Source: Candidatus Levybacteria bacterium RIFCSPLOWO2_12_FULL_39_17
GTDB lineage: Bacteria; Patescibacteriota; Microgenomatia; Levybacterales; GWA1-39-11
Assembly: GCA_001782675.1 (NCBI GenBank)
Contig: MFPJ01000022.1
Span: forward strand, 1 to 59,979
Direction: 5' to 3'
DNA: 59,979 nt
Both the position numbers and the translations under genes were made by a program. This document shows, one piece after another, positions 37,803 through 46,381 of the stretch; position 1 is the first letter of the stretch; each line of letters starts with the position of its first letter. The notes beneath the pieces are model-generated. The model did no database searches. It saw only the letters and a list, made by a program, of their open reading frames with translations, and was not told where the DNA came from.

Positions 37803-38815
37803 ATCAGTTACCTAAAATTACAATTATCATTGTTACTTTGAATAATGAAAGGACGATAGGAGAATGTGTGCGCACGATTATGACCCAAGATTATCCAAAA
37901 CATCTCATAGAATATATTAATGTGGATGGCGGATCGACAGATGCTACAAAAACGATACTCAAAAAAAACAAGTTTCGCATAATAGACTCTCCTATTAAAA
38001 AAAATGCTGAAGCACAAAGGGCCATCGGTTTAAAACATGCAAAGAACAATTTAATTGTTTCATTAGATGCAGATAACTACCTTCCTCATAAAAAGTGGAT
38101 AACACAAATGGTAAGACCATTTTTAGAAAATAAAGATATTGTTCACGCTGGGACATTGCACTTTACGCATAAAAAAAACGACCCAGCCCTTAACAGATAT
38201 GTTGCATTATTTGGCGTTGTTGATCCCACTGTCTATTACATTGGTAGGCCAGATAGAGTGCCATGGTTTAAGAATAAATGGAGTGGTGGTGATATTTTAA
38301 GAGAAACGCCAGAATATTACATAGTACGATTTAACCGTGATTCATTGCCAACAGTTGGTTGTAATGGTGTTGTATATAGGAGAGATATATTGTTAAAAAA
38401 TGCACAAAGCGATCCCTCAAGATTTATACATATCGACGTTTTTGCTGATTTATTTGAAAAAGGACACGATAAATATGCAGTTGTTAAAAACGATGTAATA
38501 CATGATACCGCTATTAACTTAACAACTCTTATGAAAAAAAGAATAGCCTTTCTTTATGCATACTACTATTTGAATTCAAATAAAAATGTATTAAAAAGGA
38601 GATATTTAATATATAATCCCAAGAAACCACAAGATGTCTTTAGGCTTTTTGTATTTATTTTTTATACGATTACTTTTGTAAAACCATTAATCGACAGCAT
38701 TAGAGGATATTTCATAGTAAGAGATGTAGCGTGGTTTCTTCATCCCATTATGTGCTGGGTATATCTTTATGCTTACAGTTTGGCAACAATTAAGAAATTC
38801 TTAGGAGACAGATGA
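37799..38815 (+). CDS. GT2 family glycosyltransferase
   Basis: ITIIIVTLNNERTIGECVRTIMTQDYPKHLIEYINVDGGSTDATKTIL...LIVSLDADNYLPHKKW. Confidence 0.92.
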   Translation: MNQLPKITIIIVTLNNERTIGECVRTIMTQDYPKHLIEYINVDGGSTDATKTILKKNKFRIIDSPIKKNAEAQRAIGLKHAKNNLIVSLDADNYLPHKKWITQMVRPFLENKDIVHAGTLHFTHKKNDPALNRYVALFGVVDPTVYYIGRPDRVPWFKNKWSGGDILRETPEYYIVRFNRDSLPTVGCNGVVYRRDILLKNAQSDPSRFIHIDVFADLFEKGHDKYAVVKNDVIHDTAINLTTLMKKRIAFLYAYYYLNSNKNVLKRRYLIYNPKKPQDVFRLFVFIFYTITFVKPLIDSIRGYFIVRDVAWFLHPIMCWVYLYAYSLATIKKFLGDR

Positions 38816-39720
38816 AGAATAAAATATTGCTTACAGGTGCGACAAGTTTTTTAGGAAAAAATCTCTTGGTGAAATTAAAAGAAAGAGATGAGGATATTTT
38901 TGCAACTGCTAGCCATGAAAATATAGAACAAAACATTATAAAAATGGATTTGGTGAGGTTAGATGAAACTAAAAAAGTGGTTAAACTCATAAATCCATCT
39001 ATTGTCTATCATTTAGCGGCACTAGTTAACTTATCTCGTGAATATAATGTTGCCCAACAGTGCATAGAAATAAACATTAAGGGTACGTTCAACCTTCTAG
39101 AGTCTTTTCGAATCACAAAGCCTAGGATAATGGTTTTTATTAGCACAGAAGAAGTTTATGGTAGCGGGCCAATCCCTTATATAGAAGAACAACCCCTCGA
39201 TCCTCCTTCGGGATATGCAATATCGAAAATTGCAGGAGAAAGTCTTTGTCGCATATATGCCCGTGAGTTAGGGTTTAAACTGATAATACTTAGAGTAGGG
39301 ACTATGTACGGTCCTGGCGATAAGGACAACAGATTAATTCCTCAGCTCATTATGAAAGCACTAAAAAATGAAGAAATTCCAGTCAATACAGGAATGAAAA
39401 AAAGAGATTACGTATTTATAGAAGATGTAGTAAAATCTCTTACAAAGGTTTTAGATATTAAAAATATAGATACACATACTGTTATTAATATTGGCGGGGG
39501 TATATCGTATACACTTCTTGATTTGGTAAATATTATTTTGGAAGAAACGCAAAGTAATTCAAATGTCGCTAGAGGAAAAATTCCTGAAAGAATAGGAGAA
39601 GCTAGTGAGTGGTTAATGAATATTGGCAAAGCAAATTACATCTTGGGATGGAAGCCTACAGTATCATTGAAAGTGGGACTAAGAAAGACTATAGATTATT
39701 TTAGAAAAAAAGTTCAATGA
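38812..39720 (+). CDS. NAD-dependent epimerase/dehydratase (extended SDR) with STEEVYG motif
   Basis: ILLTGATSFLGKNLLVKL...YHLAALVNLSREYNV...FISTEEVYGSGPIPYIEEQPLDPPSGYAISKIAGESL...RVGTMYGPGDKDNR. Confidence 0.88.
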   Translation: MKNKILLTGATSFLGKNLLVKLKERDEDIFATASHENIEQNIIKMDLVRLDETKKVVKLINPSIVYHLAALVNLSREYNVAQQCIEINIKGTFNLLESFRITKPRIMVFISTEEVYGSGPIPYIEEQPLDPPSGYAISKIAGESLCRIYARELGFKLIILRVGTMYGPGDKDNRLIPQLIMKALKNEEIPVNTGMKKRDYVFIEDVVKSLTKVLDIKNIDTHTVINIGGGISYTLLDLVNIILEETQSNSNVARGKIPERIGEASEWLMNIGKANYILGWKPTVSLKVGLRKTIDYFRKKVQ

Positions 39721-39813
39721 AAAGAAATATTTTACAATTAGGATATAGCTTGAGGAATAACACTCAACCATTTTCTTATTGAGTTTTCTATGCTATGCTT
39801 AGATCCCAAATTG

Positions 39814-39819
39814 TATAAA
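39814..39819 (+). promoter_or_regulatory. candidate -10 element upstream of rfbH-like gene
   Basis: TATAAA 8 nt before ATG 39828; no strong -35. Confidence 0.25.
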
Positions 39820-39827
39820 AGGGCTTT

Positions 39828-41039
39828 ATGAAAAAAAGAAAAGAACAGATATATTTTGCAAAAACAATTTACGATGATAAGGAAATAAAGGCTGTCGTTG
39901 ATTGTTTAAAAGCAGGTTGGCTTGGGACTGGAAAAATAACGGAAAAATTTGAAAAGCGCTTCGCAAAATACATAGGAATGCCACATGCAAGTTTGGTTAA
40001 TTCGGGTTCGTCAGCTAACCTTTTGGCGGTAAGAGGTTTAAACCTTCCCGAGGGCAGCAAAGTCCTAACTTGCGCGGCAGGATTTCCTTCTACACTTTCT
40101 CCTATTTGGCACTCCCATCTTCAAATCGTTGCGGTGGACTTAGATCTCAAAAGCCTTAATATTAACCTTGACCAGGTCGAAAAAGCATTAAAAAAGCATG
40201 GAGACATTAGGGCAATAATTTTTGCACACACCCTTGGCAACCCGGTTGACATGAAAAGGATAATGCACCTAGCTTCCAAATATAAGCTTCAGGTAATAGA
40301 GGACAATTGCGATGCTTTAGGTAGCGAAGTGTATGGCAAAAAGACAGGTTCTTTCGGAAATTTTTCCACCTGTTCTTTTTATGCAAGCCATCACATAACC
40401 CTCGCTGGAGCTGGAGGAATTGTACTTTCAAAAACAAAAGAATCAGCTTTCCGAATTAAAAGCTTAAAGGAATGGGGGAAAGAACAAGTTACACTAGACT
40501 ACGATAGGGATCATGGTGTCCACTTTGACAGTAGGAGTAATGGTGTTTCATATGATCATAGATATTCATACCCCGAAGTAGGATATAACTTTAAAGTCCC
40601 GGAGATAATGGCGGCCTTTGGCTTGGTTCAAATGGATAGACTTGAAGGAATCCATAGAGCTAGAAGAAAAAATTTTAAATACCTAGAGTCAAAACTAAAG
40701 AAATTCGGAGATTATTTTCATTTTATCGAAGCCCTGCTGGAAGCAAATCCATCGTGGTTTAATTTTCCGGTCACACTAAAAGATGGTGTTCCATTTACAA
40801 GGCAGGAGATAGTGGAATTTCTAGAGAATAATAAAATAAGGACCCGTTTGTTTTTTGCTGGTAATATCCTTCGCCAGAAAGGATTCAAATCCATTCCAGT
40901 GGATGTGGTGGATAAGTTGGATGTGGCAGACAAGGTACATAGAGATTCTTTTTTGCTTGGGGTGCATCCAACGCAGACTCGCGAAATGCTCGACTACATG
41001 GTAGATGCTATCGAGGAATTTGTTAATACTCGTAGGTAG
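39828..41039 (+). CDS. rfbH: DegT/DnrJ/EryC1/StrS-family, RfbH/DdhC-like CDP-4-keto-6-deoxyglucose-3-dehydrase
   Basis: IYFAKTIYDDKEIKAVVDCLKAGWLGTGKITEKFEKRFAKYIG...NSGSSANLLAV...VIEDNCDALGSEVYGKKTGSFGNFSTCSFYASHHITLAGAGGIV: His in place of the PLP-lysine, as in RfbH/ColD-type enzymes. Confidence 0.85.
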   Translation: MKKRKEQIYFAKTIYDDKEIKAVVDCLKAGWLGTGKITEKFEKRFAKYIGMPHASLVNSGSSANLLAVRGLNLPEGSKVLTCAAGFPSTLSPIWHSHLQIVAVDLDLKSLNINLDQVEKALKKHGDIRAIIFAHTLGNPVDMKRIMHLASKYKLQVIEDNCDALGSEVYGKKTGSFGNFSTCSFYASHHITLAGAGGIVLSKTKESAFRIKSLKEWGKEQVTLDYDRDHGVHFDSRSNGVSYDHRYSYPEVGYNFKVPEIMAAFGLVQMDRLEGIHRARRKNFKYLESKLKKFGDYFHFIEALLEANPSWFNFPVTLKDGVPFTRQEIVEFLENNKIRTRLFFAGNILRQKGFKSIPVDVVDKLDVADKVHRDSFLLGVHPTQTREMLDYMVDAIEEFVNTRR

Positions 41040-41237
41040 TTATTCTAGTTTTGTGTATTATCCAGTACACATGCCAAAAATATATGCTTCTAATAAATGC
41101 AACCATTTTTTTGGTTTACTTGCCTTTATGGGTATAGAAAGGAATTTATTTTACCCAATGCAAAGTGAGATACCGGGTCACATATTTCCTAGTTCTAAAG
41201 GCGAAAGATATAATAAGACTAAATCTATTGTATTTAT

Positions 41238-41246
41238 TGATATATT
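41238..41246 (+). promoter_or_regulatory. candidate extended -10 upstream of rfbF-like gene
   Basis: TGATATATT at the end of a 200+ nt noncoding gap. Confidence 0.35.
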
Positions 41247-41265
41247 TTGTTAATATTCCCCTATT

Positions 41266-42051
41266 CTGAATAAGAAAGATATTCCTGTTGTTATCTTCTG
41301 CGGCGGTCAAGGAGCACGAATGAAGGAGGAAACAGAATTTCGTCCCAAGCCCATGGTGACTGTGGGTGGAAAACCTATCCTGTGGCACATAATGAAAATA
41401 TATGCGTACTACGGTTTTAATGAATTCATTATCGCATTAGGATATAAGGGTGATTACATAAAGGATTACTTTCTTAACGAAGAATATTTTATTCATGACC
41501 TTACAATAGACACTTACACTGGGAAACGAACAATTCATCGTGAGAAAAAAAAGAGACACGACAAATTTAAAATTACATTCGTTGATACGGGGATCGAGAC
41601 ATTAACTGCTGAAAGACTTTTAAGAGTCAAGCCATACATAAATTCCGATATCTTTATGGCGACGTATGGAGATGGTGTAGGTAATATTCCTATTAATGAT
41701 TTAATCGAATTTCACAAAAAGAAGAGGGTCATAGGTACAATTACTGGGGTACATCCAAAATCCAAATGGGGGCTAGTTATATCCGATAAGAACAATATCG
41801 TCGAACGTTTTGAGCAGAAGCCTCAACTAAATCAGTATGTTAATGGAGGATTTATGGTTTTTGATAAAAAAGTATTTGATTATGTTAAGCCAAAAGAAAT
41901 GATTGAAGTTTCTCTAAATAGATTAGTAGAGGAAAGAAAACTTGCTGTTTATATACATGACGGATATTGGTCGGCTATGGATACTTATCAGGACATGGAG
42001 GAAATGAATAAGCAATGGAGAAAAGATCCAAAGTGGAAAATATGGAGATAA
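41266..42051 (+). CDS. rfbF: glucose-1-phosphate cytidylyltransferase-like nucleotidyltransferase, non-ATG start
   Basis: LNKKDIPVVIFCGGQGARMKEETEFRPKPMVTVGGKPILWHIMKIYAYYGFNEFIIALGYKGDYIKDYF. Track ATG 41320 lies inside the nucleotide-binding motif; in-frame CTG 41266 or ATT 41263 precede it, TAA at 41251. Confidence 0.82.
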   Translation: MNKKDIPVVIFCGGQGARMKEETEFRPKPMVTVGGKPILWHIMKIYAYYGFNEFIIALGYKGDYIKDYFLNEEYFIHDLTIDTYTGKRTIHREKKKRHDKFKITFVDTGIETLTAERLLRVKPYINSDIFMATYGDGVGNIPINDLIEFHKKKRVIGTITGVHPKSKWGLVISDKNNIVERFEQKPQLNQYVNGGFMVFDKKVFDYVKPKEMIEVSLNRLVEERKLAVYIHDGYWSAMDTYQDMEEMNKQWRKDPKWKIWR

Positions 42052-42055
42052 CGTT

Positions 42056-43084
42056 GTGAAGAAAGTAATAGTAACAGGAGATAGAGGCTATATAGGGTCA
42101 GTTCTAGTCCCAAAACTATTGACTAAAGGCTATAAGGTAGTAGGGTTTGATACCGGATTTTTTGATAAATGTATTATCAAAGGAAAAAAGGATCCGGTTT
42201 ACAAAAAAATAAAAAAAGATATTAGGAATATTACTGAAAAAGACCTTAAAGGAGTTGATGCAATAATTCATCTTAGTGCGCTTTCAAATGACCCAATGGG
42301 CGAGATTGACCCGAGTCTTACCGAAGAAATAAATTATAAGTCATCTATAAGGCTCGCCAAATTAGCTAAAGAATCAGGGGTGAAAAAATTCTTGTTTTCA
42401 TCATCATGCAGTATATATGGTATTGCAAAAAGCGGAATTGTTGATGAAAAGTCGACCGTGAATCCGCTGACTGCATACGCAAAGTCAAAAATTAAGGCAG
42501 AAAAAGCGCTAAAAAAACTGGCTGGCAAAAACTTTTTTATTGGGCTTATGAGAAATTCTACTGTTTACGGATTTTCCCCAAGATTTAGGAATGATTTAGT
42601 TGTTAATAACTTAGTAACAACTGCTCTTGCATATAAGCAAATAAGGATTTTAAGCGATGGAACTCCATGGAGGCCATTAATTGATGTAAGAGACTTAAGT
42701 GATATATTTATTAAATTTTTAGAGACAGGCACGCAGAACTTAAATGGGAAGGTGATAAACATCGGATTCGAAGAAAATAATTTTCAGGTCAAAGATTTAG
42801 TAGCCGTAATTAAAAAGCAATTGCCTAATTGTAAAGTTGTTTATACCGGAGAACACGGAAAAGACTCAAGAAGTTACCGTGTTGACTTTGCCTTATTTAA
42901 GAAACTCTTTCCAAATGTAAAACAAAAGTGGACATTAACAAAATCCGTAAAAGACATGATTAAAAATCTTAAAAAATCGGACTTCAATAGAACAACTTTT
43001 GAATCGGGAAAATATACAAGACTGGCTGTTCTAAAAAATTTACTGGAGGAGAATAAAGTAAATAAAGATTTATACTTAAATTAA
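42056..43084 (+). CDS. NAD-dependent epimerase (extended SDR)
   Basis: KKVIVTGDRGYIGSVLVPKLL...IIHLSALSNDPMGEIDPSLTEEINY...SSSCSIYGIAKSG...YAKSKIKAE; GTG start. Confidence 0.88.
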   Translation: MKKVIVTGDRGYIGSVLVPKLLTKGYKVVGFDTGFFDKCIIKGKKDPVYKKIKKDIRNITEKDLKGVDAIIHLSALSNDPMGEIDPSLTEEINYKSSIRLAKLAKESGVKKFLFSSSCSIYGIAKSGIVDEKSTVNPLTAYAKSKIKAEKALKKLAGKNFFIGLMRNSTVYGFSPRFRNDLVVNNLVTTALAYKQIRILSDGTPWRPLIDVRDLSDIFIKFLETGTQNLNGKVINIGFEENNFQVKDLVAVIKKQLPNCKVVYTGEHGKDSRSYRVDFALFKKLFPNVKQKWTLTKSVKDMIKNLKKSDFNRTTFESGKYTRLAVLKNLLEENKVNKDLYLN

Positions 43085-43621
43085 ATGAAATTTACAAAAA
43101 CAAAGATCGAAGGGGTTTATGTTATAGACTTGGAACCTAGGGGGGATGCAAGGGGTTATTTTACAAGAGTTTTTTGCAAGGATGAGTTGAGAAAGGTAGG
43201 AATAAAATATGAAATAGCGCAGGTAAACAGGTCATTTACTGTCGAAAAAGGAACAATTCGAGGATTGCATTACCAAAGAAGCCCGGAACAGGAAGATAAA
43301 ATTATCCAGTGCGTGAAGGGGTCTATATTTGATGTTGCTCTTGATTTAAGAAAAAAATCTAAAACTTATGGAAAATGGTTCGGTTTGGAATTGTCGGAGA
43401 AAAATAAAAGAATGCTATTGATCCCAAAAGGATGCGCGCATGCATTCCAAACACTTGTGAAGAACGTAGCGGTGGAATACTTTGTGTCAGAATATTATTC
43501 TCCTAATTATGAATCGGGAATAAGATGGGATGATCCCGCATTTAAAGTGGCTTGGCCAATAAAAAAACCTAAGCTTTCAGACAAAGACGCAAACTGGCCC
43601 CTTGTCACAAAGACAAAATGA
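43085..43621 (+). CDS. rfbC: RmlC-like dTDP-4-dehydrorhamnose 3,5-epimerase family protein
   Basis: GVYVIDLEPRGDARGYFTRVFCKDEL...QVNRSFTVEKGTIRGLHYQRSPEQEDKIIQCVKGSIFDVALDLRKKSKTYGKW...LIPKGCAHAFQTL. Confidence 0.9.
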   Translation: MKFTKTKIEGVYVIDLEPRGDARGYFTRVFCKDELRKVGIKYEIAQVNRSFTVEKGTIRGLHYQRSPEQEDKIIQCVKGSIFDVALDLRKKSKTYGKWFGLELSEKNKRMLLIPKGCAHAFQTLVKNVAVEYFVSEYYSPNYESGIRWDDPAFKVAWPIKKPKLSDKDANWPLVTKTK

Positions 43622-44490
43622 AAATATTACTTATAGGGAAAAATGGCCAAATAGGCAGAGAGATTTTAAAGCTTGGCAGCAAAAAGAATACAGTCGTAGC
43701 ATTGTCAAAAAAAGAACTTGACATTACAAACTGGAAATCTACGCGGGAAGTAATAACCGAAGTTGGTCCGGAAGTTGTTATTAATGGGTCAGGTTATCAT
43801 GTCGTATCTGATTGCGAGAATTTTCCCGATAAAGCTTTTGAATTAAATACTTTTGCTTTAAAAAATCTCTCCGACATATGCGCTGAGAGAAAAATTACAG
43901 TAGTTAACTTCAGCACCGATAAAGTTTTTGATGGGAAGAAAAATAAACCATATAAAGAAAAAGATGAGGCAAATCCTCTACAGGTTTATGGAATGTCCAA
44001 GCTTGCAGGTGAAATAGTTGCCCATAGCTACTGCGATAAGGCCATTACTATTAGAACATGTGGGGTATACGGAGGTCTTGAGGGAAGTCGTGCCAAAAAA
44101 GGAAATTTTGTCCTTATGATAATAAACGAATCAAAAAACAAAAAGAGCCTGGAAATATCCTCTGAACAATTCGCAAGTTTTATAAATGCTGAAGATTTGG
44201 CAAGAATAACGTTAGAGCTTCTATCAAAAAAAGTAGATAGTGGTATTTACCATGTTGTAAATGAGGGGTACGCTTCATGGGCGGAATTCGGGGATACTAT
44301 AACCAAGATCGCAAATCTGCCCTTGACTGTAGTGCCCAAAGACAGATTGGGATCTTTTAGCAGCGTCAAAATCCCGCTTTTTGCCGGACTGGACGTTTCG
44401 AAAATAAAATCGATCGGAATAAAAGTTAAACCTTGGCAAGACGGATTGAAAGAATACATAAGCTTTTTAAGAAGTCAAAACGTATTATGA
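43618..44490 (+). CDS. rfbD: RmlD-like dTDP-4-dehydrorhamnose reductase family protein, copy A
   Basis: MKILLIGKNGQIGREILKLG...LDITNWKS...NFSTDKVFDGKKNKPYKEKDEANPLQVYGMSKLAGEIVA. Confidence 0.88.
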   Translation: MKILLIGKNGQIGREILKLGSKKNTVVALSKKELDITNWKSTREVITEVGPEVVINGSGYHVVSDCENFPDKAFELNTFALKNLSDICAERKITVVNFSTDKVFDGKKNKPYKEKDEANPLQVYGMSKLAGEIVAHSYCDKAITIRTCGVYGGLEGSRAKKGNFVLMIINESKNKKSLEISSEQFASFINAEDLARITLELLSKKVDSGIYHVVNEGYASWAEFGDTITKIANLPLTVVPKDRLGSFSSVKIPLFAGLDVSKIKSIGIKVKPWQDGLKEYISFLRSQNVL

Positions 44491-45353
44491 AAATTTTTGT
44501 TATTGGTAAAAAGGGGCAATTGGGACAGGAAATAGAAAGGCGGTGCGGAGGAGCTCCCTATAAAGTTTTTTCTTATGGTAGGGAAGATCTCGACATAACG
44601 GATCATAAAAAGGTCTCGGAAGTTGTAGGAAAGGTTGGCCCCGATATTGTGGTCAACTGTACGGCCTTGCATGCAAGTCTTGAAAGCGAAAAAAAACCTG
44701 GGGGAATGTTTGAGGTAAACGCTTTTGCAGTCAAAAATTTGGCACTTGTGTGTGCGAAAAATAAAATACCTCTTGTCACTTACAGCACCGACTATGTTTT
44801 CAGTGGAATGAAAGGTGTTCCATACAAAGAAAGTGACCATCCGACTCCGGTCCAAATGTTCGGGATCTCAAAGTATATGGGGGAGTTAATGGCTATTAAT
44901 TACTGTCCGGACAGTATTGTAATAAGGACATCGGGGCTGTACGGAGGGTTGAGGGGAAGCAGGTCTAAGGGTAATTTTGTCTTAAATCTCATACAGGAAT
45001 CAAAGACTAAAAAGACAATTGAAGTTTCATCAGACCAAATATTCAGCCCTACATATGTAGAGGATTTAGTTGCTGCATCTTTTGAACTCTTAAAAAAGAA
45101 AGCAAGACCCGGAATTCACCATATAGCAAATGGCGGCTACTGTTCTTGGGCGGATTTTTCTAAAGAAATTGTAAAAATAATGGGTCTTAAAACAACAATT
45201 GCACCGGTTAATAGAAAAGGGGTATGGGGTGGAATAAAAAGGCCGTTATTTGCCGCTTTAGATAATTCAAAAGTCAAAAAAATGGGAATAGAAATCCCCA
45301 GCTGGCAGAAGGGTCTGGAAAAATACGCGCATTTTTTAGAAAATAACATATGA
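44487..45353 (+). CDS. RmlD-like protein, copy B (catalytic-position Tyr replaced by Phe)
   Basis: MKIFVIGKKGQLGQEIERR...LDITDHKK...TYSTDYVFSGMKGVPYKESDHPTPVQMFGISKYMGELMA. ATG 44487 overlaps the upstream stop. Confidence 0.87.
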   Translation: MKIFVIGKKGQLGQEIERRCGGAPYKVFSYGREDLDITDHKKVSEVVGKVGPDIVVNCTALHASLESEKKPGGMFEVNAFAVKNLALVCAKNKIPLVTYSTDYVFSGMKGVPYKESDHPTPVQMFGISKYMGELMAINYCPDSIVIRTSGLYGGLRGSRSKGNFVLNLIQESKTKKTIEVSSDQIFSPTYVEDLVAASFELLKKKARPGIHHIANGGYCSWADFSKEIVKIMGLKTTIAPVNRKGVWGGIKRPLFAALDNSKVKKMGIEIPSWQKGLEKYAHFLENNI

Positions 45354-46375
45354 AGAAGAATCCCTTAGTGTCAATAATTATTCTCAACTGGAATGGTAAG
45401 AGATGGCTAAAAGGATGTCTGCCCACAATCAGAAGAGTCAAATATGAACCGATTGAAGTAATCGTAGTGAACAATGGTTCAACAGACGATAGTGCTTCCT
45501 TCCTTCATAACAATTTCCCCGAAGTAAAAGTGGTAGAAATAAAAAAGAATGTCGGTTATGCCGCAGCAAATAACATAGGAGTTAAAAATGCTTCTGGCGA
45601 GTACGTTTTATTAATTAACAACGATACTAAAGTTACGGCCAATTTTCTCAAGCCCCTAGTAGATGCATTAGAAAAAGATCAAAGCATTGGTGTTATCCAG
45701 CCACAGGTGCGGAGCTTAATTAATACTCGCCTTCTCGATTCTGTTGTTTCTTATCTTACATCTACGGGTTTCATGTACCATTTTGGTTATATGAAGCCGT
45801 GGAAGAACAAAAAATATCAAAAGAGAATGTATGGTTTTTCAATAAAAGGCGCATGTTTTATGATGAGGCGAAAAGAATATATCAATCTCGGAGGCTTAGA
45901 TGAAGACTTTGTTTGCTATGTTGAGGAATCAGACCTCTGCTACAGGGTTTGGTTATCAGGGAAGAAGGTAATGTATGAACCAGGAAGTATCATGTACCAT
46001 TGGGGTGGAGGCGATATGCAAGTCATGACAAAGGATGAGGTTACAATGTTGCGGTCTTATAGGAATAGATTTTTGTTGTTTGTAAAAAATGCCAGCATTA
46101 CTCAGTTGATAAAAATACTTCCAATTCTTTTTATTTTTTGCGAAGGCTTTATACTAATGTCCTTAATCAAGGGCAATTTAAAAAGTGCTCTCGGTGCTCA
46201 ACTCGGGGTATTATCTGTACCGTTTACCCTTCCTAAAATGCTTAAGAAGAGACGTTATATTCAAAAAAACATCAGGAAGGTTACAGATCAAGAAATCAAC
46301 AAATATGTGCTTCGCAATCCACGCCTTTCTTATTATTATTTTTTCTTCAATAATCCAAAAGGATACAGAGATTAG
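45350..46375 (+). CDS. GT2 family glycosyltransferase (rhamnosyltransferase-like)
   Basis: LVSIIILNWNGKRWLKGCLPTIRRVKYEPIEVIVVNNGSTDDSASFL...YVLLINNDTKVTANFL...FVCYVEESDLCYRVWLSGKKV. Confidence 0.93.
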   Translation: MKKNPLVSIIILNWNGKRWLKGCLPTIRRVKYEPIEVIVVNNGSTDDSASFLHNNFPEVKVVEIKKNVGYAAANNIGVKNASGEYVLLINNDTKVTANFLKPLVDALEKDQSIGVIQPQVRSLINTRLLDSVVSYLTSTGFMYHFGYMKPWKNKKYQKRMYGFSIKGACFMMRRKEYINLGGLDEDFVCYVEESDLCYRVWLSGKKVMYEPGSIMYHWGGGDMQVMTKDEVTMLRSYRNRFLLFVKNASITQLIKILPILFIFCEGFILMSLIKGNLKSALGAQLGVLSVPFTLPKMLKKRRYIQKNIRKVTDQEINKYVLRNPRLSYYYFFFNNPKGYRD

Positions 46376-46381
46376 ATTGCA

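Noticed and set aside
39752-39790. ACTCAA-N11-TTGAGT stem followed by TTTT as intrinsic terminator
   Set aside because: Only 6 bp, AU-rich, long loop, short U-run; too weak.
39828-41039. Missing PLP-lysine in the aminotransferase as evidence of pseudogene
   Set aside because: His at this position (SFYASHHIT) is normal for RfbH/ColD-type dehydrases.
41005-41253. 82-aa + ORF in the gap before the rfbF-like gene
   Set aside because: Starts inside the RfbH-like CDS, no recognisable domain; I treat the gap as noncoding, though a small peptide cannot be excluded.
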